Source of the DNA: Qingrenia yutianensis
Lineage (GTDB): Bacteria; Bacillota; Clostridia; UMGS1810
Reading direction: 5' to 3'
NCBI RefSeq assembly: GCF_014385105.1
Contig: NZ_JACRTE010000006.1
Location: 122,297 to 186,296, forward strand
DNA length: 64,000 bases
A program made the position numbers and the translations under genes. This document shows positions 49,895 through 60,000 of the stretch, in pieces. Below the pieces are notes generated by a model that searched no databases, was not told the origin of the DNA, and saw only the letters and a program-made list of their open reading frames with translations. Every line of letters begins with the position of its first letter. Within the stretch, counting starts at the first letter, position 1.

Positions 49895-50959
49895 ATGAAA
49901 AAATTTACATCATTTATCATTTTAACGGCGTTTATCGTGTCATTATTCGCGTTTCCGCCCGTTCTTGCGGCAGATTCGTATTTTACCGATATTGCGCCAA
50001 ACACAACCTTGTGCGACGCGGTAAACAAGCTTTTCACCGCAAAAATCATTCTCGGCTACGGTGATTTGACGTTTCGTCCGAACAATCCCATCACCCGTGC
50101 GGAACTTTGCAAAATCGTAAATATGGTGTTCGGCTACACCGAAAAAGACCAAAACACATTTACGGACGTTTCGCAAAACGACTGGTATTACGACTATGTT
50201 CTCACAGCGAAAAAGGCAGGCTATATAAAAGGTTTTGAGGACTCGACTTTCCGCGGTGACGACTATTTGTCGCGCGAGCAGTTCTGCGCCATTTTAAACC
50301 GCACCGCAAAGCCGTTTGAGCTTCCGTTTGACAAGCAGATTACAGATGAAATATCCGACTGGGCAAAAGACGACGTTTACAAAATCGTGTCAAATTATCT
50401 TATGCCTCTCGAGGCGAACAACACATTCCGCGCAACGCAGAATATAACGCGCGCCGAGGTTTCGCTCGTGCTTGCAAAATTTGTTGCGGATACTCCCGTA
50501 ACGCCGACAGAGCCGACAACCCCCGTAATCCCGTCAACAGGCGGTAACACAGGCGGTTCGTCGGGCGGAGGAAACAAAGGCAATTCGGGCGGTAATTCAG
50601 GAAGTAATTCAGGAGGTAAAAATGACGACACCAAACCCGATTACACGAACGAGCAGATTGTTGACACATTAAAATCACTCATAAGCCAGCTTGGAAATAT
50701 CCGCTTTACCGCAGACGAAAATAAGGTTATAACCGAGATTAAAACGGCGGTTAACCTTGCAATCGAGAGCGGTGAAAAAGGCACGGAAATCACACGTGAA
50801 TACGTTAAAACGACGTATAAAGATTATATCGACAAGGCGCGTTCTTACAAAAGCGAAATGGGCGAGGACGCATTTTCTGAGCTTAAAGCAAAGCTTGTGC
50901 GTGAGCTTGACACGCAGACGGTAAACATTTTAAACGACTATTTTATATCGGAAAATTAA
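49895..50959 (+). CDS. SLH-domain surface protein with Gly/Ser linker
   Basis: A 354-residue exported protein: signal peptide (1-25, PPVLAADS), three SLH domains (about 28-75, 88-135, 145-195; for example ILGYGDLTFRPNNPITRAELC), a Pro/Thr then Gly/Ser/Asn low-complexity linker (about 203-252) and a C-terminal helical domain (255-354). ATG at 49895 has GGAAAGG upstream. A hairpin (49841-49878) directly precedes that ribosome site. It lies on the same strand as the larger SLH protein, and a perfect bidirectional terminator follows. Confidence 0.92.
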   Translation: MKKFTSFIILTAFIVSLFAFPPVLAADSYFTDIAPNTTLCDAVNKLFTAKIILGYGDLTFRPNNPITRAELCKIVNMVFGYTEKDQNTFTDVSQNDWYYDYVLTAKKAGYIKGFEDSTFRGDDYLSREQFCAILNRTAKPFELPFDKQITDEISDWAKDDVYKIVSNYLMPLEANNTFRATQNITRAEVSLVLAKFVADTPVTPTEPTTPVIPSTGGNTGGSSGGGNKGNSGGNSGSNSGGKNDDTKPDYTNEQIVDTLKSLISQLGNIRFTADENKVITEIKTAVNLAIESGEKGTEITREYVKTTYKDYIDKARSYKSEMGEDAFSELKAKLVRELDTQTVNILNDYFISEN

Positions 50960-50975
50960 GTTAAAACTAAAATTT

Positions 50976-51009
50976 AAAAGACCTCATCATTTAAATGATG
51001 AGGTCTTTT
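50976..51009. terminator. Bidirectional terminator between SLH and yitT-like genes
   Basis: The 34-base palindrome runs from AAAAGACCTCATCAT to ATGATGAGGTCTTTT, with T-runs on both strands, between two convergent genes. Confidence 0.92.
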
Positions 51010-51030
51010 TCTGCCTTAAATCTATAAGCT

Positions 51031-51870
51031 TTATCTGTAAACAAAAAATCCGTTTCCGACAATCTGCTGTGACTCCGAAAAAATTATAAACGCGTCGGGG
51101 TCGATTTTTATAATTTTGTCCTGAAAAGCCGTAATCTCATTTTCTTTGAGCGCGCATACAAGCATTTTTTTGTTGTCACCCGTGTATGCCCCTACAACGT
51201 CAACCGCCGTTACACCGCGCGGTGAGGTAGAAATAAGCTTTTGCGATATTTCGCCGCCCTTGTCGGTTATGACGAACGCAAGCTTCGAAATGTTTAGCTT
51301 TCGGATAAAATAGTCAACCGAGAAAGTCGAAACAAACACCGTAATAACACCGTATAAACACAGGTCAATCTGCCTGAATACCAAAAGTGATATTACAATC
51401 ACACAGCCGTCGCACAAAAGCAAAAGCTTGCCTATGGGAAGATACGGAAATTTGTACTGAATAAGTCTGCCTGCAATATCGGTACCGCCGGTTGTTGCGC
51501 CCGACGTGAGCGCAAGACCTATACCGAACCCGTAAAGTATACCGCCGAAAATGACGGCAAGAATGGGATTACCGGTAAGAGGCGGAAGATACGAGCAAAG
51601 CTGTATAAATATCGAAAATATGCCTGCACCGTAAACGGTCTTAAGCACAAATTTTCCGCCTAGAACCCTGAAACCGAAAAGCAGTAAAACGACGTTGAGC
51701 ACGGCGTTTGAGAGCGCCGCCGGAAATCCGAACGCATAATAAAGCACCGTCGATAAACCCGACACACCGCCGTTTACAATTTTATTCGGCAAAAGAATAC
51801 AGCTGACGGCATAGCCCGCCAAAATGCACCCTATAAATGTTAAAACTAAACTTTTGGTATTTTTCTTCAA
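51031..51870 (-). CDS. YitT-family membrane protein
   Basis: A 279-residue protein with about five hydrophobic segments in residues 7-190 (opening FIGCILAGYAVSCILLPNKIVNGGVSGLST, typical of the YitT/DUF161 fold) and a C-terminal cytoplasmic DUF2179 domain (about 220-279, VTAVDVVGAYTGDNKKMLVCAL). The repeated half-motif GLALTSGATTGGTDIAG marks the family. The start is TTG at 51870, with AAGGTG 7 bases upstream. Function is unknown; the family may transport small molecules. It lies downstream of the SLH-PstS gene on the same strand. Confidence 0.9.
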   Translation of the reverse strand: MKKNTKSLVLTFIGCILAGYAVSCILLPNKIVNGGVSGLSTVLYYAFGFPAALSNAVLNVVLLLFGFRVLGGKFVLKTVYGAGIFSIFIQLCSYLPPLTGNPILAVIFGGILYGFGIGLALTSGATTGGTDIAGRLIQYKFPYLPIGKLLLLCDGCVIVISLLVFRQIDLCLYGVITVFVSTFSVDYFIRKLNISKLAFVITDKGGEISQKLISTSPRGVTAVDVVGAYTGDNKKMLVCALKENEITAFQDKIIKIDPDAFIIFSESQQIVGNGFFVYR

Positions 51871-51897
51871 ATTTCTTCACCTTGATTTACTAAAACT

Positions 51898-53688
51898 TTA
51901 ATCTACATCTTCGTCAATCGGTCTTAATGTGCCGAAGCCTGCGTATTTAACGCACATCTGACCTGCATCGGTGAGCATAAAGTCAGCCATTTTTTTAGCC
52001 CTTTCCTCGCCTTTCGAGCCTTTGATGTATGCAATGTACGTATTGTTTGAAAGCGGATATGTTCCGTCCGCAATGGTTTCGTCGGTCGGATATACACCGT
52101 CAATCGCCAAAAGTTTGAGCGTTTTCGACGTGTCATAGAACATATCCATATTGTTAAAATAGTAGTAAATGCTGTAGCCGAGCGCATATCCGGCAGGGTC
52201 GGTTGTAATCGCGCCCTGAACGTCGGTAAGTACATTTGACATAGAAACAGACGTTGTTTCGTTTCTTATTTTCTCGTTGATTTCCTTGCCGTTCAGGAAA
52301 TGTCTTTCCATCTGCGCGTGGCTTCCGCTGTCGTTGTTACGGCAGTAGGGATACAAAAGCGCGTCGGGACCGCCTATTTCGTTCCAGTTTGTATATTTGT
52401 TGTCAACATAAATATTTGTAATCTGCTCGCTTGTAAGGTTTTCCGCGCTGTTTTCAATGTTTGTAAAGAAAACCATAGCGTCGTATGCAATGGGCACAAG
52501 CTCAATTTCAACGCCGTTTTCTTTTGCAAGTTCAAGAACGTCGCTTGCAGGGTAAACCGACGCAAAAATCATATCAACATCGCCGTTTATAAGTCTTTCG
52601 TAAGACGCGTGGCTCTTTGAATGTTTTTGAGGCATCTGCGGGTGCATATAACCGTTCGAGAAAAGGTTTTGATAAACCGCCTCGGTAAACGGATATGTAG
52701 ATGTAGAACCGTCGATTGTCGGCATTTCTTTGTCAAAGCCGTACTGCACCGCAAGGCTTGACGGATAAACCTGATAATTTTCCTGAATGCGGGCAAGCAC
52801 CACCGACACTTCAAAACGTGTTATATTCTGCGACGGTCTGTAAAACATAATGCTTATCGGCACACCCTCCGCGTCAAGCTCGGTGCCGTCCTCATAATCA
52901 ACCGGAACATTATATCCCAATGTGTGATATGCAGGGATTGCCCAATCCGAAACCTTGTCTAAATCCTCCGCAACAACACTTCTGTAGTCTGCAAAATTTT
53001 CTTTTGTAACGCTTTTATCTTCGCTTCTCAATCCTGCAAGATATGTTGCTCTTGCCGCGATTGCAACAAACTCTTCACGCGAAATACTCCTTTCGGGTGA
53101 AAACTTTGTTTCGGAGTCGCCGTTTACAATTCCGTATTTGTTTGCCGACGCAACAACATCACAGAACCAGTCGTCTTTTTTAACGTCGTCAAACTTGCTT
53201 TCTGCACCGTCAACCGCCGGAAGTCCCAAAAATCTCATAACCATAGCAGTTGCCTCGGCGCGCGTGATTTCGCTTAACGGATTTGCTTTGCCCTCGTTGT
53301 CGCCGTTTACAACACCGCTGATTGAAAGCTTTTTCATATAATAAAAATCAAACGAATGTTCGTCGTTGTAGTCGGTAAACACTGCTTCGTCACCGATAAA
53401 TACTTCAATCACTCTGTTTGCATCGAATTTCGGAACGGTTGCGAACATTTTGCCGTCATAATACATCGACAGCGGAATAGGTGTTTTGTCGTCCGAAAAA
53501 CGCGCGCAAAGACGTGAATATTTTTCATAGCTTTTGCCGAAAAGTTCTTCGCCCCCGGGATAGTCGACGCTCACAACTGTGAACATACCGCCGTTGTCCG
53601 TGTTTTCCGTTTCGGCATAGCACGCAAAGCACGTAAACAGTACCGAAAGCATAAGCACAAACGATAAAATTCTTTTTGTTCTTTTCAT
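51898..53688 (-). CDS. SLH-anchored PstS-like substrate-binding protein
   Basis: A 596-residue exported protein: signal sequence (1-25), with TCFACYAE giving either a signal-peptidase I site or a weak lipobox; a short beta domain; three SLH-type repeats (about 100-265, for example NGDSETKFSPERSISREEFVAIAARA); and a C-terminal periplasmic-binding-protein domain (about 280-596). The phosphate-type loop is TIDGSTSTYPFTEAV, and YCRNNDSGSHAQM recalls the second PstS ligand segment. ATG at 53688 has GAGAGGGG upstream. No Pst ABC permease or ATPase genes are near, so it may scavenge or sense an anion at the wall rather than serve a local transporter. Confidence 0.88.
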   Translation of the reverse strand: MKRTKRILSFVLMLSVLFTCFACYAETENTDNGGMFTVVSVDYPGGEELFGKSYEKYSRLCARFSDDKTPIPLSMYYDGKMFATVPKFDANRVIEVFIGDEAVFTDYNDEHSFDFYYMKKLSISGVVNGDNEGKANPLSEITRAEATAMVMRFLGLPAVDGAESKFDDVKKDDWFCDVVASANKYGIVNGDSETKFSPERSISREEFVAIAARATYLAGLRSEDKSVTKENFADYRSVVAEDLDKVSDWAIPAYHTLGYNVPVDYEDGTELDAEGVPISIMFYRPSQNITRFEVSVVLARIQENYQVYPSSLAVQYGFDKEMPTIDGSTSTYPFTEAVYQNLFSNGYMHPQMPQKHSKSHASYERLINGDVDMIFASVYPASDVLELAKENGVEIELVPIAYDAMVFFTNIENSAENLTSEQITNIYVDNKYTNWNEIGGPDALLYPYCRNNDSGSHAQMERHFLNGKEINEKIRNETTSVSMSNVLTDVQGAITTDPAGYALGYSIYYYFNNMDMFYDTSKTLKLLAIDGVYPTDETIADGTYPLSNNTYIAYIKGSKGEERAKKMADFMLTDAGQMCVKYAGFGTLRPIDEDVD

Positions 53689-53727
53689 AAAAATCCCCTC
53701 TCCCAAAACTATATATTTTGTTCTAAT

Positions 53728-53756
53728 ATCATAGCATATAAAGAGGGGAAAATCAA
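53728..53756 (-). promoter_or_regulatory. Promoter of the SLH-PstS gene
   Basis: Minus strand -35 TTGATT (53751-53756), 17-base spacer, -10 TATGAT (53728-53733). I see no clear Pho-box repeats. Confidence 0.7.
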
Positions 53757-53799
53757 CAACATTTTTATTAAAAAAATATAACAATTTTATGACATAATT

Positions 53800-56013
53800 T
53801 TACAGCACAATTCCGTCCTTGAAGATTGAAATTTCACTGCAGCCGTTTATCTCGTTTTTGGTCTGTTTGCCCGATGCGGTTTCGATTATAAAATCAAAAA
53901 ATTCATCGGTAAGGCTTTGCATATCCGCCCCGCCAATAAGCGGTGACGCGTCAAAGTCTATCCAGTTTTTCTTTCTCTCGGCAAGGCTTTTGTTTGTCGC
54001 GGTTTTAACCGTCGGAACAGGCGCGCCGACAGGGGTTCCTCTGCCTGTAGTAAAAAGTATCATATGCACGCCCGCCGCGGTTAAATTCGTTACGGCAACA
54101 ATATCATTTCCCGGGCCGTTCAAAAGCGACAGCCCGTTTTTTGTAACAACGCCGCCATAATCAAGAACATCGGCAATCTCTCCCATTCCGCCCTTCTGCA
54201 CACAGCCGAGCGATTTTTCCTCCAGCGTTGTTATTCCGCCTGCCTTGTTGCCGGGCGACGGATTTTCGTATATAACCTGATTATGGCGTTTGAAGTAATC
54301 TTTAAAATTATTTATAAGAAGTACGGTTTTGTCAAATAACTCTTTCGTAGGACATCTTTTCATAAGAAGTGTTTCCGCTCCGAACATTTCGGGAACTTCG
54401 GTAAGAACGCACGCACCGCCGTACGAAATCACCTTGTCGGACAAGCTTCCCACAAGCGGATTTGCACTGATACCGCTGTAACCGTCGCTGCCGCCGCATT
54501 TTAAGCCTATTTTAAGCTTTGATACGGGTACAGGCTCACGCTTAAACGTATCGGCATATTTTTTAAGCTCGCCGATAAGCTTAACACCCTCGTCTGCTTC
54601 GTCGTCAAAATCCTGCGCGTTTAAAAATTTAACACGGTTTTCGTCATATTCGCCGAGCACCTTTTTAAACTCGGCAATATTGTTATTTTCACAGCCGAGT
54701 CCGAGCACCAAAACACCGCCCGCGTTGGGGTGATTTACCAAGCCTTTTAAAATAAGCTGTGTAGTTTTCTGGTCTCCCCCGAGCTGGGAACAGCCGAACG
54801 GGTGCTCAAAATATTTTGCGCCCGTAAGTTCGGAAAGCCTTTTTGCAATCTTGTTTACGCACCCTACCGTGTTCACAATCCATATGTCGTTTCGTATTCC
54901 GACATCGCCGTTTTGGCGCACATAGCCCATAAACGTTTTATCGGTGCAAACGCGCACTTTGAACTTGCTTACCGAATTGAGCGCGATTGACGAGCACATA
55001 TGTCTGATATACGGATTTTGGAAACGTTCAAAAACGTCGTCGGCATAGTCTGTAAGCTCATCTTTCGGAAAATCGAGCGTCGGAATAATTTCGTCGTAAA
55101 CGCATTTTTTAACGAAAGCGCTCATTTTTTCGTCTTTCATACAGTCGCCCACCGTTTCAATTCCCGAAAGCAGAGCATACGGTATCATCGACGTGTGCGC
55201 GCCGTTTAAAATGCGCACCTTTCTCGTGCGGTAACGCTCGAGATTGTCGGTCACAATTATGTTAAGGCCGGTTTTGTCAAACGGAAATTCCTTTGTGATT
55301 TCTTTGGGGCCTTCAATAACCCACAAATGGAAAATTTCGCTTGTGTTCACCATATTGTCCTCATATCCGAGGTCGATTTTTTCGCCGCGCGGACAGCCCG
55401 TTACAATGCGGTCTACAAGCGTGTTGCAGAATACGTTTTTCTCGTTAATCCAGTTTATAAAATCATCGCCGTAATTCCATTTTTCAGCATAATCAAGTAT
55501 GTATTTTTTAAGCGTTGCGCCGTTTTTGTCAATAAGCTCGCACGGAAGAAAAATAAATCCGTCAAGTGATAAATCAAATCTCTTTTTGAGCAAAAGCGTC
55601 ACCTTTGAGGGGAACGTCACGTTCGGTGCATTTTCTGGCAAATCCGCGTCATTATACGCAATTCCCGACTCGGTTGTGTTCGACACAACAAATCTGAACG
55701 ACTCATTTTCGGCAAGCTTTAAAAATTCGTTGAAATCCTTGTACGGCTCAACAGTACGCGAAATAACGTCGATAATCTTCTTTTCGACCGTCGGAACACC
55801 GTTTTTTATACCGCGCATAATGTGTGTGTAAACGCAGTTTTGCTCCTCCAATTTTTCGCACATTCCCTTTTCTATCGGCTGAACAACAACGACACCCGCG
55901 TTAAAATCCGTCTTTTCGTCGGTTTCCTGGATTATTCAGTCAACAAATCCGCGCAAAAAACCGCCCTCGCCGAACTGTATCACCTTTTCGCATCTTTTAA
56001 CCTTTTCAAACAT
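53800..56013 (-). pseudogene. Hybrid uxaB'-'uxaA gene (tagaturonate reductase/altronate dehydratase) with in-frame UGA
   Basis: From ATG 56013 (GGAGG upstream) the frame reads a UxaB start (KVIQFGEGGFLRGFVD), then TGA at 55938-55936 exactly where UxaB has Trp (FVDW), then continues QETDEKTDFNAGVVVVQP and 687 further codons. The UxaB part stops after SIALNSVSKFKVRV (about residue 356), before its final 120 residues, and runs directly into the large domain of altronate dehydratase (FMGYVRQNGDVGIRN ... CSQLGGDQKTT ... GLKCGGSDGYSGISANP), without the small SAF domain that normally starts UxaA. Two lesions, a nonsense codon and a deletion-like fusion, point to a pseudogene; read-through expression cannot be excluded. 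The substrates would be galacturonate-derived tagaturonate and altronate. Confidence 0.82.
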
Positions 56014-56163
56014 ATATAAAACCTCCGCAAACGTCAAATTATACAAAAATTATAAAACAACATTTTATGTTTTTCATTTATAATATTGCTATTATCACAA
56101 AATTTCTTGAATATATTGTTTTTTGCAAAAATTTGTGATAGAATGTCTTCAAAGGTGATAATT

Positions 56164-56970
56164 ATGGACGGATATACATATAAAAATGAAAGATTTTCAC
56201 ATCACAGAATAAAAAACAAACGCAAATTCACAGGTATTCACTATCACGACGAATACGAACTTTACTATCTTATAAACGGCGAAACGAAATATTTTATCGG
56301 CGACGAGATTTTCAGCGTGAAAAAGGACAACTTTGTGTTTGTTCCAAAGGGTATGTTTCACAAAACCGACAGCGAAACGTGTCTGCACAACGAGCGGATT
56401 TTGGTTTGCTTTGACGATACGCTTTTTAACGACGAAAACCGATACATTGTGAAAGAGCTTTGCAAAACAAAGGTTATGAGCGTGCCCGAAAGCAAGCTTA
56501 ACGAAATGTCGGCGATTTTGCACAATCTCGAAAACGAGTCGGAGAAAAAGGACGAATATTCCGATTTTTTATTTAACCTCTACACGCTTGAGCTTTTGAC
56601 GCTTTTGTGCCGATACAGGCGCAAACCGAAAACGGAAATCGAGGGTGCGGAAAAGCTTATTCACGATATTTCGGAATACATCAGCCAAAACTACGACAAG
56701 CCGATTACGCTGTCGCTCCTCGGGAATATTTTTTCGGTGAGCGAAAGCCATCTATGCCGAAAATTCAAGGATATTTCGGGCATAGGAATTAACGAATACA
56801 TAACGTATGTGCGCATTTTGAATGCGGAAAAGCTTTTGAAAAGCGGAAAATATTCTATTACCGACACCGCATTAAGGTGCGGATTTAACGACTCAAACTA
56901 TTTTTCGACGGTGTTTAAAAAGGCAAAAGGCATAACACCGCTTAAATTTGCAAAAAGTGCGAAAAAATAA
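56164..56970 (+). CDS. AraC-family regulator divergent from uxaB'-'uxaA
   Basis: A 268-residue regulator with an N-terminal cupin (TGIHYHDEYELYYLINGETKYFIGDE) and a C-terminal helix-turn-helix pair (about 168-266, ITLSLLGNIFSVSESHLCRKFKDISG, then TDTALRCGFNDSNYFSTVFKK). ATG at 56164 is preceded by AAGGTGAT. It is divergent from the damaged uronate gene and therefore its likely former regulator. Unlike that gene it looks intact, so it may still control other pectin genes such as GH106. Confidence 0.92.
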   Translation: MDGYTYKNERFSHHRIKNKRKFTGIHYHDEYELYYLINGETKYFIGDEIFSVKKDNFVFVPKGMFHKTDSETCLHNERILVCFDDTLFNDENRYIVKELCKTKVMSVPESKLNEMSAILHNLENESEKKDEYSDFLFNLYTLELLTLLCRYRRKPKTEIEGAEKLIHDISEYISQNYDKPITLSLLGNIFSVSESHLCRKFKDISGIGINEYITYVRILNAEKLLKSGKYSITDTALRCGFNDSNYFSTVFKKAKGITPLKFAKSAKK

Positions 56971-56988
56971 ATAACCCCCTGTATAGAT

Positions 56989-57022
56989 AAAACCCTGTTT
57001 TTTAAATTCAAAACAAGGTTTT
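56989..57022. terminator. Weak hairpin between convergent araC and GH106 genes
   Basis: AAAACCCTGTTTT and AAAACAAGGTTTT pair with two mismatches around an 8-base loop; A/T ends could act on both strands. Confidence 0.55.
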
Positions 57023-57075
57023 AAAACTTTCCGATAAATTTTATTATGCGGATTTTTTATTTTTCTAAAAAATTC

Positions 57076-60000
57076 TTACTTTTCAAAAACTGTGATTTCG
57101 GGCGCTTTCAAAATTCCCGTATTTCGTACCTTGTATTCCTCGCACCACCAGTCACCTTTCGCACGGTAGGTGGCAGGCGTGCAGAGGTCGGCGTTTTCCT
57201 GTGCTCTGTGGAGCGGTCCGAAGGTGTTGTAACGAGTGCCGAAAAGCTCAAATTCAACGGTATGTTTTCCGCTTTTTACATTTTTGACATAAACGCCGTA
57301 CGGCGCAAAAGTCGTGTTTCCGACGTATTCGCCGTCAAATTTAACTTTAACCAGCGCACCGCGGTATTTGTGCGCGCGTATTTCAAGGTCACACTCGGGG
57401 GTGTCAATCTCGGTTTTATAAGTGAGATTTCCGCCGTAAAACGGGAGAGTTTGATTTGTTACCGTGTCAAAGAAAATTTTCTCGGCACGTTTCACGATTT
57501 TTATATCCGCGCCGTGAAGTTCAACGCCGAAATCACCCAGAATATAGCACGCCTCAAGATTTGTTTTCGTTCTGTAATCAAGCTCGATTTCAATGATATT
57601 TGTGCCCTTTTTAATTTTGCCGAGTTTATATTTTTTAATGTCGCGGTCGGTGAAATATCCGCACTCGGTCATATCAATCTGCTCACCGTTAAATGCGATT
57701 TTTCCCTTTTCCTCGGTCGCAAACCAAACGTCGCCGGTGTCAATTTTGCTTTCAAATTTGTGAACAAGCTTAACATTATACGTTCTTCCGTCAAACTTTT
57801 TCGTCCAGGGCTGTGCGTACCTTCCGCCTCGCACCGGCTCGCCGATAAGCGTTCTTATTTTGTCGTCAACGCGCAGAATTTCAGTGTTTTCCGCAGCCTT
57901 TTCGCCGTCTAAATACGCATCGAATTTGTCCGCAATATAAATGTTCGGCTCGGCAAGAGTGTAATCAACCGCGTCGGTTAAGCTGAACAAATAAAGCTTA
58001 TTTTGCGGTTTTGCAACGTTATCTTTTATGCTCGGCGCGTCGGTTTTTTCGTATCTTAAAAGCAAACTGTCGCTTGCATTAAGCACATAATTACATATCG
58101 TTTTGCCGTTTTTATATTCAAACGGAACGTCTGAAATTTCGCCGTTTAATGTGTTGTAAACTTTTACGCTGTATTCGCCGTTTACGGTGATTTTAAGATT
58201 TTTTGCAAAGCAAAAATCATAGTCGTGCTTTGCGCCGTGCGCTATAAACAGCCATTTCCCGTTATTATCCGCACGGAGATTGTATATGTAAAAATTATCA
58301 AACGTTGTGTTTTCCGTTTTATATTCTCCCGACGGCAGAATATCGAAAATATCAATTTTAACCTCGCGCACATCTTCAAGAGCAGGAATAATTCCGCACT
58401 CGTCAAATGTGACATTTTCACATTCTGCAAGTTTTTCTTTCACATCGGCGCAATATGTGCCGTCAATATATTCGGGCGTTCTGCCTGCAACTATCACCTT
58501 GCCGTCCGACGAAAATTTCTGCAAAATTTCAAGCGTACTTTTGCGCAGACTGTGGATATTCGGCAGAATAACCGCGCTGTATTCCATTTCGCCGACCTTG
58601 AAATTTTTGCCGTTTTCCCTGTAAAGTTTCGGCAGTTCCGCCTCGCAAATAAAGTCAAAATCAATGTTGTTTTTGAGCAGAATATTTGTAATTTTAAGAA
58701 AATCCGCGTCGATTTCATCGCGCGCAAGAAGTGTTTTGGTGTCGGGTCCGCAGTTCACCCAGTAGCTTTCAGCGGGGTGGACAACGCCGACGCGGACAAT
58801 CGGTTTTCCACGTGTCAGTGCGGTGTTGAGCCGTGCAAAGTGATTTTCGATAAGCGGATATTCCTCATACCACGGCGACTGATAATTTATCGACGCAGGG
58901 TAATCACGCTTGCCCTCACCGCGCATCGAAAGAAATGCCAAGTGCGGAACGCGGAACGTCACGCCCAGGGCCGCCTGCCAGTCACCCTGAAATTTGTGGT
59001 GGCGGAAATCAAAATCCCAGCTTGTGACGCCGTAAAGCTCGGACATCATACCCTCTCTGCCGTATTGATTTTTTGCCGACTGCGCCTGTTTTGCAGTCTG
59101 AAACTTAACTCTGTCGCCCAAAAGGTCAATGCCCGGAATGGTGAACGAACGGTAGAAACGCATTGTTTCGGCAGTTGCGCGCGCCTGAATACCAATTCCG
59201 TCCTCCTGCATCAAATGTCCCGTAAACGCAATGCCGAGCTCATCGCATTTCGCTTTGTACCGGTCTGCAAATGCGCTCACAAAAAGCTCACTGCGCACAT
59301 CAAAATAATCGTAGCGCACCTTATAATTTTTATCGCGGTTTTGATAGAAAAACTCGGGCAGACGGTCGAGAATGTCATATCCGCGCATCTTTTTAAATTC
59401 GTCCTCAAAATGCGTGCTCCACGAAACGAACAGATTTTTCTCGCTTTCCTCATTTTCAAGCGAAAAATTCGTATATAATTTCGCGTCAACTCCGCTCCAC
59501 GACGGCGCACTGCACGGCTCGTCGGTGAATATCGACGGTACAGTTTTGCCGAATTCGTCCCCTACCTTGTTTTTGTATGCAGGGAGCGTTATGTCAAAGA
59601 ATTTTTTCATCGCCTCTTTGTCCATTGAGTCAACAGCCGACTGATTGTTGAACCACTCGGTTTCGGCGGTGAAAAATACATAAAAATATCGTTTCATATT
59701 TTTTGCCGTGTCGTCTTTGCCTATTTTTTTGTAGCATTCAAGGTATCCGTCATCGTCAAGCTTTATGTCGTATGCCGAAAGAAAATACGGCTTTGCCTTA
59801 TCGAGCGCCTCGTTTTTTTCATAAATTTCATCGGGAAGATTTTTAGAAAACGACGCTATTTTTCTGCGGAATTTTTTTGTTTTTGTGACAAATCCGCCTG
59901 CCGTGCCCGACGGCCATCTGTCCTCATCGTAGAGATACGCCCTCATTCCGTTTTCTTTCGCCTTGTCGGTGCAGGCACGTACCATATCCATAAACCGGCC

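Noticed and set aside
55936..55938. Selenocysteine or genome-wide UGA-as-Trp recoding
   Set aside because: The residue expected is Trp rather than Cys or Sec, and UGA acts as a normal stop at the blaI-like/M56 junction (13984) and the isomerase/oxidoreductase junction (31203).
58225..59478. A 417-codon open frame on the plus strand opposite the GH106 gene
   Set aside because: Composition is atypical for a protein, no start signal is present, and it lies wholly within a clear coding sequence on the other strand.
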